From contig JAEUJR010001155.1 in NCBI GenBank assembly GCA_016793585.1, positions 1 through 19,343 on the forward strand: 19,343 nucleotides of DNA. The letters run 5' to 3'. Numbering within the stretch: the first letter of the stretch is position 1; each line of letters opens with the position of its first letter. Below are positions 1 to 7,098 of the stretch, one piece after another. Source of the stretch: Archangium sp. (lineage in GTDB: Bacteria; Myxococcota; Myxococcia; Myxococcales; Myxococcaceae). The notes beneath the pieces were generated by a model, which was not told the origin of the DNA, searched no databases, and saw only the letters and a list, made by a program, of their open reading frames with translations. Both the position numbers and the translations under genes were made by a program.

Positions 1-2224
1 CCATGGCCAGCGCGGCGACCCACGCCTGCCCGAGTGAGAGCCCACCGTCGTTCGACGGCACCTGACGAGACAGCAGCGGCTTGATGCCGCGCGCCTTGAA
101 GCCCGCGACCAGCAGCTCGGCGAGCGTCTGGTTCATGAGGCAGCCGCCGCTGAGCGCAATGACGTCGTCGATCACGAACGGCGCCGCCCAGTCGACGAGG
201 GCCGAGGCGAGCGTGCCGTGAAAGACGTTGGCGCCGTCGATGGGAGCGCGGCCGATGAGGGCGTCGAGCAGCGGGAGCAGATTGAGCTCGCCGTCGGTGA
301 CGCGCCACGCGCCGCGCAGCACCTCGGGCTTCGTCACCAGCGACTCGAGCGCCATGGGCGCTTCGCCTTCATAGGTCGCGACGGGCTTCACCCCGAGCAG
401 GCCACAGGCCGCGTCGAAGAGCCGGCCACAGGAGCTCGTCTCGGGAGCGTTCAGCTGCTTCTCGAGCAGCTGCCGCACCGCTGCGGCAGGCCCAAGCGAC
501 GCGAAGCGGTCGACGATGGTCTCGCCACGCCCGAGCCGATGGAGCGCCGCCGCCGCCATGCGCCAGGGCTCCCGCGCCGCGCGATCGCCACCGGGCTGCT
601 GCAGCGTCGAGAGGTGCCCGACCCGGGTGAAGCGCGCGCCGTTGAGCAGCAACAGCTCTCCGCCCCACGAGCCGCCGTCGGCGCCCAGCCCGAAGCCGTC
701 GAGCGCGAGGCCCAGCGTCGGCGCAGTACGACCGTGTTCCGCGAGCACCGCCGCGACGTGCGCGTGGTGATGCTGCACTGCGACCGCGGGCAGCCCCAGC
801 GACTGAGCGAGCCGCGTCGACAGGAAGTCGGGGTGAAGGTCGTGCGCGACCACCTGCGGCTCGACCTCGAGGGTCTTCGTCAGGTGCGCGATCGTCTCTT
901 CGAGGAAGCGATAGGTCGCGGCGTCGTCGAGATCACCGATGTGCTGCGAGACGAACGCTTCACGCCCGCGCGTGAGGCAGGCCGTCGTCTTGAGGTGGGC
1001 TCCGAGGGCGAGCACGGGCGCGGTCGTTCGCGGCAAGGCCACCGGCCCGGGCACGTAGCCACGCGCACGTCGCAGCAGCGTCGGCGCACCGTCGATGACG
1101 CGGGCCACCGAGTCGTCGGTGCGCACGAGAATCTCGCGATCGTGCGTCACCATCACGTCGGCGATGTCGCGCAGCCGCCGCAGCGCTTCGTCGTCGGTGA
1201 TCACCAGCGGCTCGCCTCCCGGGTTCGCCGAGGTGGTGACGAGACAGAAGTCGAGCGGCTGCTCGAGCCACGCGGTGCCCGTCGGCCGACCCGCGGCCTC
1301 GTGAAAGAGCAGCAGATGCAGCGGCGAGGTGGGCAACATCACGCCGAGCCACGCGAGCTCGGGCGCGACCGCCTCGGCGAGCCCGGTGTCGAGCCGTTTG
1401 CGGGCCAGCACGATCGGCCGCTGCCACGACGAGACGAGCGACGCTTCGGCCACTGGCAGCTCGACGATCTCGCGCGCGGACGAGAGCGACGAGACCATCA
1501 CGGCGAAGGGCTTGGCGTCGCGCTGCTTGCGCTCCCGCAGCGCCTTCACGGCGTCGACGTTGCGCGCGTCGCACAGCAGCTGAAAACCACCGAGGCCCTT
1601 GAGCGCGACGATGGCCCCGCGCCGAAGCGCAGCGACGATGTCAGCCAGCGGCATCGACAGCTTCGGCCCGCAGGCGGGGCACGCGAGCGGCTGGGCGTGA
1701 AACCGGCGGTCGTTCGGGTCGCCGTACTCCTTCGCGCAGTCGGCACAGAGGGGGAACGACGCCATCGACGTCTGCGGGCGGTCGTAGGGCAGCGCGCGCG
1801 TGATGGTGTAGCGCGGCCCGCAGTGGGTGCAGGTCGTGAAGGGGTAGCGGAAGCGGCGCTCTCGCGGGTCGCAGATCTCGGCGATGCAGGCCGAGCAGAG
1901 GCCCGCGTCAGGGCCGATCGCCGCCGAGGCCCTGCCGTCGTGCTGCGAGGCATCGATGACGAAGCCATGCTCGTCACGCAGCGCCTGGGGCTCGACCTCG
2001 ACCGCGTCGATGCGCGCGAGCGGCGGCGCCTGGGTCTTGAGCAGCGTTGGCAGCACCGTGGCGGTGGAGCCCTGCACCTCCATCACCACGCCCTGCTCGT
2101 CGTTGCGCACCCAGCCCGAGAGCCCCTGCTCCATCGCGAGCCGGTAGACGAAGGGACGAAAGCCGACGCCCTGCACGAGCCCGCGCACGCGAATGCGAAG
2201 CCTCGTGGAGGGGAGCACGCTCAT
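1..2224 (-). CDS. hypF: Carbamoyltransferase HypF, hydrogenase maturation (3' end cut by window edge)
   Basis: HypF converts carbamoyl phosphate to a carbamoyl group that is passed to HypE, the first step in making the CN ligands of the [NiFe] iron. I read 741 codons from the ATG at 2224. The family is about 750 aa, so only the last few residues are missing. Domains in order: acylphosphatase-like (about 8-90, with [11 protein letters not shown] at 15-25); two zinc fingers of C-x2-C-x18-C-x2-C form (C110/C113/C132/C135 and C160/C163/C182/C185); a YrdC-like domain (about 195-380); and a Kae1-like domain with the metal motif HHHAH near residue 485 and a DGFG motif near 510. The start overlaps the hypB stop as ATGA, so translation is probably coupled. 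The gene is last in view of the hup/hyp operon; hypC, hypD and hypE would be expected next, outside the window. Identification is by direct reading of all four domains. Confidence 0.97.
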   Translation of the reverse strand, partial: MSVLPSTRLRIRVRGLVQGVGFRPFVYRLAMEQGLSGWVRNDEQGVVMEVQGSTATVLPTLLKTQAPPLARIDAVEVEPQALRDEHGFVIDASQHDGRASAAIGPDAGLCSACIAEICDPRERRFRYPFTTCTHCGPRYTITRALPYDRPQTSMASFPLCADCAKEYGDPNDRRFHAQPLACPACGPKLSMPLADIVAALRRGAIVALKGLGGFQLLCDARNVDAVKALRERKQRDAKPFAVMVSSLSSAREIVELPVAEASLVSSWQRPIVLARKRLDTGLAEAVAPELAWLGVMLPTSPLHLLLFHEAAGRPTGTAWLEQPLDFCLVTTSANPGGEPLVITDDEALRRLRDIADVMVTHDREILVRTDDSVARVIDGAPTLLRRARGYVPGPVALPRTTAPVLALGAHLKTTACLTRGREAFVSQHIGDLDDAATYRFLEETIAHLTKTLEVEPQVVAHDLHPDFLSTRLAQSLGLPAVAVQHHHAHVAAVLAEHGRTAPTLGLALDGFGLGADGGSWGGELLLLNGARFTRVGHLSTLQQPGGDRAAREPWRMAAAALHRLGRGETIVDRFASLGPAAAVRQLLEKQLNAPETSSCGRLFDAACGLLGVKPVATYEGEAPMALESLVTKPEVLRGAWRVTDGELNLLPLLDALIGRAPIDGANVFHGTLASALVDWAAPFVIDDVIALSGGCLMNQTLAELLVAGFKARGIKPLLSRQVPSNDGGLSLGQAWVAALAM

Positions 2225-3192
2225 GCCGGCCGCGCCTCTTTCGTGGGCGACGTCTTCACCAGGGCCGGCTGCCGCGACGAGGCCTCGAGCCAGGCCAGCC
2301 ACGCGTCGAAGCCGGCGCCGGTGCGCGCCGAGACCTGCAGCACCGTCGCCTTCGGGTTCACCCGCTTCACGTTCTTCTCGAGCGCAGGCACGTCGAAGCC
2401 CAGCGCGTCGACGAGATCGATCTTGTTCACCAGCACGAGGTCGGCGACCGCGAACATGTCGGGGTACTTGAGCGGCTTCTCTTCGCCTTCGGTCACCGAA
2501 GCGATGACGACCTTCTTGCCTTCACCGAGATCGAACCCCGCGGGGCACACGAGGTTGCCGACGTTCTCGATGAAGAGCGTGCCGCCCACCGGCGCCGGCT
2601 GCTTCGCGAGCGCGCGCAGAATCATCTCGGCGTCGAGGTGGCAGCCCTTGCCCGTGTTCACCTGCACCGCGGGAACACCGGTCGCGCGAATGCGATCGGC
2701 GTCGAGGTTCGTCTGCTGATCACCTTCGATGACGGCGAGCTTCTGCCCGCGGCCTTTGAGCGCCTCGAGCGTGCGCACCAGGAGCGTCGTCTTGCCGCTG
2801 CCCGGGCTCGACATGAGGTTCACGACGAAGGTGTTCTCGGCCGCGAAGCGCACGCGGTTGAGCTCGGCGGCGCGATCGTTCTTCGCCATCACGTCCTGCT
2901 CGACGGCGATGCGGCGTACCTCGGTGTCGTGCAGGCCGTGCTGATGCGGCGGCGTGTGGTCGTGCGCCGTCATCACCCCGTGGGCTCCGTGGGGCTCGCC
3001 ACCACCCGCGTGGGCGTGCCGAATCACGCGCCCGTCGGGCAGCAGGTGCTCGTGCTCGTCGCTCGCGTGGGCGTGCGGGTGATCGCCATGGCGATGCTGA
3101 ACCACGCTTCCGTCGGCCAGCACGTGCACGTGCTCGCCTTCACCTTCGACCGAGATGCTCGCTTTGTCCCCACACCCGCAAGTTCCACACAT
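2221..3192 (-). CDS. hypB: Nickel-incorporation GTPase HypB
   Basis: HypB is a cytoplasmic GTPase that works with HypA to insert nickel into the hydrogenase large subunit. The 323-aa protein begins MCGTCGCG, the N-terminal high-affinity nickel motif (C2, C5, C7). Residues 21-88 hold 18 histidines, a nickel-storage type segment absent from E. coli HypB. The G domain has the P-loop SSPGSGKTT (128-136), the metal-site pair C184-H185, ENVGNLVCP (209-217, with C216) and NKID (256-259). I start at the ATG at 3192 because it yields the conserved Cys motif. The frame stays open further upstream but that part lies inside hypA and is not HypB-like. The start overlaps the hypA stop by one base (TGATG). 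The His-rich part contains a partly duplicated unit, described under findings. Confidence 0.97.
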   Translation of the reverse strand: MCGTCGCGDKASISVEGEGEHVHVLADGSVVQHRHGDHPHAHASDEHEHLLPDGRVIRHAHAGGGEPHGAHGVMTAHDHTPPHQHGLHDTEVRRIAVEQDVMAKNDRAAELNRVRFAAENTFVVNLMSSPGSGKTTLLVRTLEALKGRGQKLAVIEGDQQTNLDADRIRATGVPAVQVNTGKGCHLDAEMILRALAKQPAPVGGTLFIENVGNLVCPAGFDLGEGKKVVIASVTEGEEKPLKYPDMFAVADLVLVNKIDLVDALGFDVPALEKNVKRVNPKATVLQVSARTGAGFDAWLAWLEASSRQPALVKTSPTKEARPA

Positions 3193-3533
3193 CACGACAC
3201 CTCCAGCTCGGTGACCCTGAACTCTTCGCCGCCGGTGATGAGCAACTGGGCGCTGCCGCACGACGGGCACAACGCGACGCGCGACTCGACCTGCACGTCG
3301 GCGCCACAGCCTGCGCAGAACGCCGAGCCGGGCGTGCGTTCGATCTGCAGCGACGCGCCCTCGGCGATGGTGCCGCGCGCCGCCGACTCGAACCCGAACG
3401 ACAACGCCTCTGGCTCGACGTTCGCGAGCGCCCCGATACGAAGGAAGACGGCCTTCACACAGTCGGCGTGGTTCGCCCGCGCCTGCTCGCGGACGATGTC
3501 GACGATGCTCTGGGCCAGCGCCACCTCGTGCAT
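3192..3533 (-). CDS. hypA: Hydrogenase nickel/zinc metallochaperone HypA
   Basis: HypA binds nickel at its N-terminus and hands it on with HypB. The 113-aa protein has the usual family length. It begins [10 protein letters not shown], so H2 of the MHE nickel motif is present, and it carries the structural zinc site as two CxxC pairs, C73/C76 and C89/C92. It starts one base after the stop of the hupK-like gene and its own stop overlaps the hypB start, so it sits in the middle of a coupled operon. Nothing is unusual about the sequence. Identification is very secure from motifs, size and neighbours. Confidence 0.97.
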   Translation of the reverse strand: MHEVALAQSIVDIVREQARANHADCVKAVFLRIGALANVEPEALSFGFESAARGTIAEGASLQIERTPGSAFCAGCGADVQVESRVALCPSCGSAQLLITGGEEFRVTELEVS

Positions 3534-3534
3534 C

Positions 3535-4668
3535 TCACGTCTCCCGAACGAGCACGCCGCACTCGACGCAGGGGTCCAACGTCGCCACCACCCACCGCGC
3601 CCACAACACCGCCAGGTGCACGTCGGGTGCCGTCAGCCCCAAGAGCGCCTCACGCACCGCGCCTTCCGGGTGAAACGTCCACTCCGTCGGCGCCACCACC
3701 CGCCACGCAACGATCTGACCTTGCTCAACCTCGACCGCGTGCAGAACGGGGCCTCGGGAGGTGCTGGCCACCCCGAACCCTTGACCGCGCGCATTGGGAG
3801 TCACGCTCCTCAGCCCGCCGGCCTGCAGATTCTGCGCGAAATGGTGGAGCGACTCTGCCGCCGCGCAAGTCTCGACGTACCGGGCGACGAGCCTCGCGCC
3901 CACGCCGTGGCCCAGACAGCGGGTGGCCTCGCGCACGAGGGGGTGCTGGCGTGCGGTGACGAGCGGGCCCAGCTCCATGGGGCCGGGGCGGGCCGCGAAG
4001 CCGGGGGCCGCTCGCAGCGCAGCCGCCACAGCGCGTGCGTCGTAGCTGGAGTCGAGCACCGCGGTGACGCCGGCCATCGCCACGGGCGCGTTGAGCACGG
4101 TGCGAAACACGGCGCCGATGGGCCCGGTGATGCGCGTGAGGTGCTCGAAGAAGGGCGGCGCCGCGGCGGCGACTCCGAGCGAGGCGAGGGCGGTGTCGAG
4201 CATGGCGAGCGAGCGCTCGAGCCGCGCGTCGTCGGGCGTTCGTCTCGCGCCGCCCAGCCGAACCCACCCGCCCTTCACGCCCATCGCGGAGAGCACCTCT
4301 GAGAGCTGCGCGCGCACCTGCCGAAGCTCGGTCATGCGAGGTGGCTCGCCCATCAACTCGGGCGCCGTCAGCAGCCAGAACCAGAGGTGATTCTGCAGCA
4401 CCTCGGCGGCCACGAGCGCTTCACGGGCCGCCACTTCGGCGCCATCGATCTCGACGCCCAGCGCGTCTTCGCACGCCCGCAGCCCGGCCACACCGTGCGC
4501 CGTCGAGCAGATCGACGACATCAACGGCGCGAGCGTGAGCGCCTCGTCGACCGCGCGGTGCTCCAGGGCCTTCCACACCCCGAGCGGCCGTGACGAAGCG
4601 ACCGACACGCCCGAGATGCGGCGATCGACGAGCTCAATCGTGACGTCGATGCGGCCTTCACCAGCCAC
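3535..4668 (-). CDS. hupK: HupK/HoxV-like hydrogenase assembly scaffold, degenerate large-subunit homologue
   Basis: This 377-aa protein is related to the [NiFe]-hydrogenase large subunit but looks non-catalytic. The L1 region (LMSSICSTAHGVAGL, 49-63, then RACEDALG) aligns with the large-subunit RICGxCxxxH motif. The first Cys position is Ser51, the second Cys (C54) and His58 remain, and the leading Arg is Leu49. At the C-terminus DPCVEC (365-370) keeps both Cys of the L2 motif DPCxxCxxH, but the final His is Leu373 and only seven residues follow C370. A stretch near 330, APTEWTFHPEG, resembles the TxWNxxP segment of large subunits. HupK and HoxV proteins of rhizobia and Ralstonia have this size and are proposed scaffolds for assembly of the Fe(CN)2(CO) unit. 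The start is GTG: an in-frame TGA, the hupJ stop, lies two codons upstream, and the next Met is residue 50. The gene sits between hupJ and hypA, as in rhizobia. Confidence 0.88.
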   Translation of the reverse strand: MAGEGRIDVTIELVDRRISGVSVASSRPLGVWKALEHRAVDEALTLAPLMSSICSTAHGVAGLRACEDALGVEIDGAEVAAREALVAAEVLQNHLWFWLLTAPELMGEPPRMTELRQVRAQLSEVLSAMGVKGGWVRLGGARRTPDDARLERSLAMLDTALASLGVAAAAPPFFEHLTRITGPIGAVFRTVLNAPVAMAGVTAVLDSSYDARAVAAALRAAPGFAARPGPMELGPLVTARQHPLVREATRCLGHGVGARLVARYVETCAAAESLHHFAQNLQAGGLRSVTPNARGQGFGVASTSRGPVLHAVEVEQGQIVAWRVVAPTEWTFHPEGAVREALLGLTAPDVHLAVLWARWVVATLDPCVECGVLVRET

Positions 4669-4671
4669 GAG

Positions 4672-5166
4672 TCACCCGATGGAGAAGGCGCGACGGAACA
4701 GGTCTCGCCGCGAAGGAGCCGAATCGGCTTTGGCAGGCGGGGCCTCTGCAGCGGGGGCAGCAGGTGTGGTGACGGCGGGCGCCGTGAAGAGCGCTGTGGC
4801 CGCTTCACGAGCCACCTCGAGCGCGTGCGCCATGTCGCGGAACTGCCCCATCGGCGAGAAGAGCGAGCAGCCCTCGATGGGCCCGACGCCGTCGAGCACG
4901 CTGGTGACGAACTCGAACTGCCCCGCGGGAAACTGACGGGCCACCCGCGTGCCGGGCTCGACCCTCGCGCTCCCCTCGGGCGGCACGATGACGACGTTCA
5001 TGAACCAGGGCGTCACCACGATGCCGGCGTGCCCACCGCTCCACTCGCGGAAGGCCACGGCGTCGACCGCGAGCCGCGAGTTCACGATGGGCAGCTCAGC
5101 CATCTCGAGCGCGATGGTGCGATAGGCCGCGAGCAGCGCGTCGACGACGTGCGTGGTCTCTCTCAT
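4672..5166 (-). CDS. hupJ: [NiFe]-hydrogenase assembly chaperone, HybE/HupJ family
   Basis: Members of this family assist maturation of the large subunit, and E. coli HybE is thought to act as a proofreading chaperone. The 164-aa protein carries the family signatures LPIVN (25-29), TPWFMN (52-57), FPAGQFEF (79-86) and CSLFSPM (100-106). After the folded domain comes an Ala/Pro-rich linker (about 129-151) and a basic tail, PSRRDLFRRAFSIG (151-164). The tail resembles the SRR-type tag seen at the N-terminus of some NapF-like proteins, but here it is at the C-terminus and its role is unknown. The ATG overlaps the stop of the upstream HypC-family gene as ATGA, and the hupK GTG follows 3 nt after its stop. 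I use hupJ because of gene order; hybE would name the same family. Confidence 0.92.
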   Translation of the reverse strand: MRETTHVVDALLAAYRTIALEMAELPIVNSRLAVDAVAFREWSGGHAGIVVTPWFMNVVIVPPEGSARVEPGTRVARQFPAGQFEFVTSVLDGVGPIEGCSLFSPMGQFRDMAHALEVAREAATALFTAPAVTTPAAPAAEAPPAKADSAPSRRDLFRRAFSIG

Positions 5167-5384
5167 GGCGTCGCTCCGGTGATGCTCGCGATGGCCTCGT
5201 CGATGGCCTGCGCTTCGTCTTCGTCGAGCACCCGCACCGCCGAGCCGAGATGCACGAGCACCGCCGTGCCCTCGGGCTGGGCACCGACGAGGAGCATCTT
5301 CACCGTCCGTCGCTCCCCTTCCCGCTCGACGACCGCCATCAGGTCATCGCCCGACACCACACGCATGGGAAGGCCAAGGCACAC
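5163..5384 (-). CDS. hupF: HypC/HupF-family hydrogenase maturation chaperone (HupF by position)
   Basis: HypC carries the iron-ligand unit from HypD to the large subunit through its N-terminal Cys; HupF is a paralogue that protects the large subunit of uptake hydrogenases. The 73-aa protein begins MCLGLPMRVV, the family signature with essential C2. Position 45 is His in VLVHLG, as in HypC, whereas HupF proteins as I know them more often have Phe there. The VGAQPEGT segment and the acidic end (DEDEAQAIDEAI) recall HupF. Gene order (F-J-K-hypA-hypB-hypF) favours HupF, with a true hypC expected after hypF outside the window. The start is GTG at 5384, with an AGAGGAG ribosome binding site six bases upstream. 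It is the first gene of the cluster and stands behind a candidate sigma-54 promoter. Family assignment is near certain; the paralogue is less so. Confidence 0.9.
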   Translation of the reverse strand: MCLGLPMRVVSGDDLMAVVEREGERRTVKMLLVGAQPEGTAVLVHLGSAVRVLDEDEAQAIDEAIASITGATP

Positions 5385-5390
5385 GGAAGA

Positions 5391-5397
5391 CTCCTCT
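5391..5397 (-). promoter_or_regulatory. Ribosome binding site of hupF, fixes its GTG start
   Basis: The minus strand reads AGAGGAG, then six bases, then GTG TGC CTT GGC. This strong Shine-Dalgarno sequence supports the GTG at 5384 over the internal ATG six codons later, which would remove the essential Cys2. Confidence 0.8.
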
Positions 5398-5416
5398 CGA
5401 AGACGGAGCCTGCCGG

Positions 5417-5432
5417 TGCAGTCGACATGCCA
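5417..5432 (-). promoter_or_regulatory. Candidate sigma-54 (RpoN) promoter for the hup/hyp operon
   Basis: The minus strand reads TGGCATGTCGACTGCA. Against the consensus TGGCACGNNNNTTGCA it matches 10 of 12 defined positions, with the invariant GG (-24) and GC (-12) exactly ten bases apart. Transcription would begin near 5406, about 22 bases before the hupF GTG, leaving room for the ribosome binding site. Hydrogenase operons in other proteobacteria are often RpoN-dependent. A match of this quality is expected several times by chance in the whole window, so position is the main support. Confidence 0.5.
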
Positions 5433-5464
5433 CCTCGCACTGGCGAGGCGTGATGCTGATCAGC
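5433..5464. other. Inverted repeats in the amrS-hupF gap
   Basis: Two dyads lie just upstream of the sigma-54 candidate: a perfect 6-bp stem with 4-base loop (CCTCGC-actg-GCGAGG, 5433-5448) and a perfect 10-bp palindrome GCTGATCAGC (5455-5464). Neither has a T-run after it on the minus strand, so a normal intrinsic terminator for amrS is unlikely. They could be protein-binding sites, a weak terminator, or chance. Confidence 0.35.
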
Positions 5465-5482
5465 GCAAGACCTGCGCGAGCG

Positions 5483-6550
5483 TCAGGTGGGAGCGAGGCG
5501 CACGGGCACACGGCGTCTGCCGAAGGCACCGGCCGTCGCGTCGAAGTGGCCGGCGATGGCGGTCTCGCAGCTCGGGCAGCGACCGTTCTTCAGCCGAAAC
5601 GCGTTCACCTCGTACCAGTCGCGCTCGATCACGGGGGTGCGGCACGTCGGGCAGAAGGTGGTGTCGCCTTCGGCGTCGTGCACGTTGCCCGTGTACACGT
5701 AGCGCAAGCCGGCCTGCATCGCCTGACGGCGCGCGCGCTCGAGGGTGGTGCGCGGCGTGGGAGGCAGGTGGTTCAGCTTGAAGTCGGGGTGGTACGCCGA
5801 GAAGTGCAGCGGCACGTCAGGGCCGAGGTGCGAGACCATCCACTCCGAGAGCTGCGCGACCTCGGCCTCGGAGTCGTTGAGCGTGGGGATGAGCAGCGTG
5901 GTGACCTCGACCCACACGCGGGTCTCTTTCACCAGGTACTCGAGCGTCTCGAGCACCGGCGCGAGCTGGCTGAGCGTCTGCTTCTCGTAGAAGTCTTCGG
6001 TGAAGGCCTTCAGGTCGACGTTGGCGGCGTCGATGGTCGAATAGAAGTCGCGCCGCGGCGCCGCGTGCATGAAGCCGGCGGTGACGGCCACCGTGCGAAC
6101 GCCGAGCGCGTGGCAGGCGTCGGCCACGTCCATCGCGTACTCCGCGAAGATGACGGGGTCGTTGTACGTGAACGCGACGCTCTTCGCGCCCAGCGCCTTC
6201 GCTCGTTCGGCGATGCGCTCGGGGCTCGCTTCGTCCTGGAGCGCGTCGTCAGAGCGGGCCTTCGAGATGTCCCAGTTCTGGCAGAACCGGCAGCCGAGGT
6301 TGCAGCCGGCGGTGCCGAAGGAGAGCACGCTCGAGCCCGGGTAGAAGTGATTGAGCGGCTTCTTCTCGATGGGGTCGAGGCAGAACCCAGAGGAGCGCCC
6401 GGCGGTGGTGAGCACCAGCTGTTCGCCTTCGCGCGCGCGCACGAAGCAGAAGCCGCGTTGCCCGTCGGCGAGCCGGCAGTCGCGCGGGCAGAGATCGCAC
6501 TGCAGGCGGCCGTCATCGAGGCGATGCCACCAGCGCGCGGGCGAGCTCAT
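5483..6550 (-). CDS. amrS: AmmeMemoRadiSam system radical SAM enzyme AmrS
   Basis: This is a radical S-adenosylmethionine enzyme related to pyruvate formate-lyase activases; its substrate is not known to me. The 355-aa protein has an N-terminal cysteine cluster (C18, C21, C25, C35), the [4Fe-4S]/SAM motif CNLGCRFC (C83, C87, C90), and a C-terminal zinc-ribbon-like pair of CxxC motifs (C300/C303 and C325/C328). All three are typical of AmrS. I start at the ATG at 6550 because it overlaps the amrA stop as ATGA. A longer frame exists upstream but lies within amrA and is Arg/Ala-rich. It is the last gene of the trio, 98 bases before hupF on the same strand. Family identity is secure; function is open. 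Confidence 0.94.
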   Translation of the reverse strand: MSSPARWWHRLDDGRLQCDLCPRDCRLADGQRGFCFVRAREGEQLVLTTAGRSSGFCLDPIEKKPLNHFYPGSSVLSFGTAGCNLGCRFCQNWDISKARSDDALQDEASPERIAERAKALGAKSVAFTYNDPVIFAEYAMDVADACHALGVRTVAVTAGFMHAAPRRDFYSTIDAANVDLKAFTEDFYEKQTLSQLAPVLETLEYLVKETRVWVEVTTLLIPTLNDSEAEVAQLSEWMVSHLGPDVPLHFSAYHPDFKLNHLPPTPRTTLERARRQAMQAGLRYVYTGNVHDAEGDTTFCPTCRTPVIERDWYEVNAFRLKNGRCPSCETAIAGHFDATAGAFGRRRVPVRLAPT

Positions 6551-7098
6551 CGTCGCTGTGGCTCTTCGTAGAGTTCGGCCGTGAAGCGCTCGACCTTCAT
6601 GTCTTGGGGCCAGGAGTCGGTGGGCAGGCGCGCCTTGCGGCGCAGGTACCAGAGGAACTCCTTCGGGTCGGGCAGCTCCTTCCACATCTCGGGAATGAAG
6701 ACGGCGCTGCGGGTGCCCGAGGTCAGCACGATGCCGTCGACACCGACGCGAAGTGCGTCGAGCGTCTGCTGCTCGGTGTGCACGTCGACCGGCTCGAGCG
6801 GCGAGAGCACGGAGATCTCGAGATGCAGCTCGGGCAGCTCGTCTTCGGAGACGGGTGAGAAGCGCGTGTCACGAAAGGCGGCCGCGCGCGCAGCGTCTTG
6901 CACGGCGTCGAAGAGCGAGAGCCTCGGCGTGAGCTGGCCGACGCAGCCGCGCAGCTCGCCGTGCTTCTTGAGGGTGACGAAGACCGCGCGCTTCTCGTCG
7001 AGCCAGGCGGTGTTGGCGGGCTGTTCGGGCTTCGGGCCGCCGAAGTGGTGCTCGAGGGTGGCGCGGGCGAGGTACAGCAGCATGTCGGAGCGGTTCAT
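6547..7098 (-). CDS. amrA: AmmeMemoRadiSam system protein A (AMMECR1 domain)
   Basis: The 183-aa protein is a stand-alone AMMECR1 domain. It shows the hallmark LRGCVGQL (49-56, with C52), then FRDTRFSPVSEDELPELHLEISVLSP, a segment well conserved in the family, given here in part: DTRFSPV and ISVLSP. Bacterial and archaeal homologues occur with Memo and AmrS, but no reaction is established. The ATG at 7098 overlaps the amrB stop as ATGA, which decides the start; its own stop overlaps amrS in the same way. The frame is open further upstream but that part is inside amrB. Cytoplasmic, no signal peptide or membrane segment. Confidence 0.94.
   Translation of the reverse strand: MNRSDMLLYLARATLEHHFGGPKPEQPANTAWLDEKRAVFVTLKKHGELRGCVGQLTPRLSLFDAVQDAARAAAFRDTRFSPVSEDELPELHLEISVLSPLEPVDVHTEQQTLDALRVGVDGIVLTSGTRSAVFIPEMWKELPDPKEFLWYLRRKARLPTDSWPQDMKVERFTAELYEEPQRR

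Noticed and set aside
218..2719. Plus-strand open frame of 833 codons opposite hypF and hypB
   Set aside because: Its product is Arg/His/Glu-rich without domains and it lies antisense to genes with full motif support. Long antisense frames are common at this GC content.
3193..3270. Longer HypB starting inside hypA
   Set aside because: The conserved HypB N-terminus CGTCGCG starts at 3192; upstream residues are out-of-frame hypA.
2047..4302. Plus-strand open frame of 751 codons opposite hypB, hypA and hupK
   Set aside because: Low-complexity Arg/His/Ala composition, no recognisable domain, antisense to well supported genes.
6551..6685. Extension of amrS to a start inside amrA
   Set aside because: The added part is Arg/Ala-rich, and the ATGA overlap at 6547-6550 is a natural coupled start.
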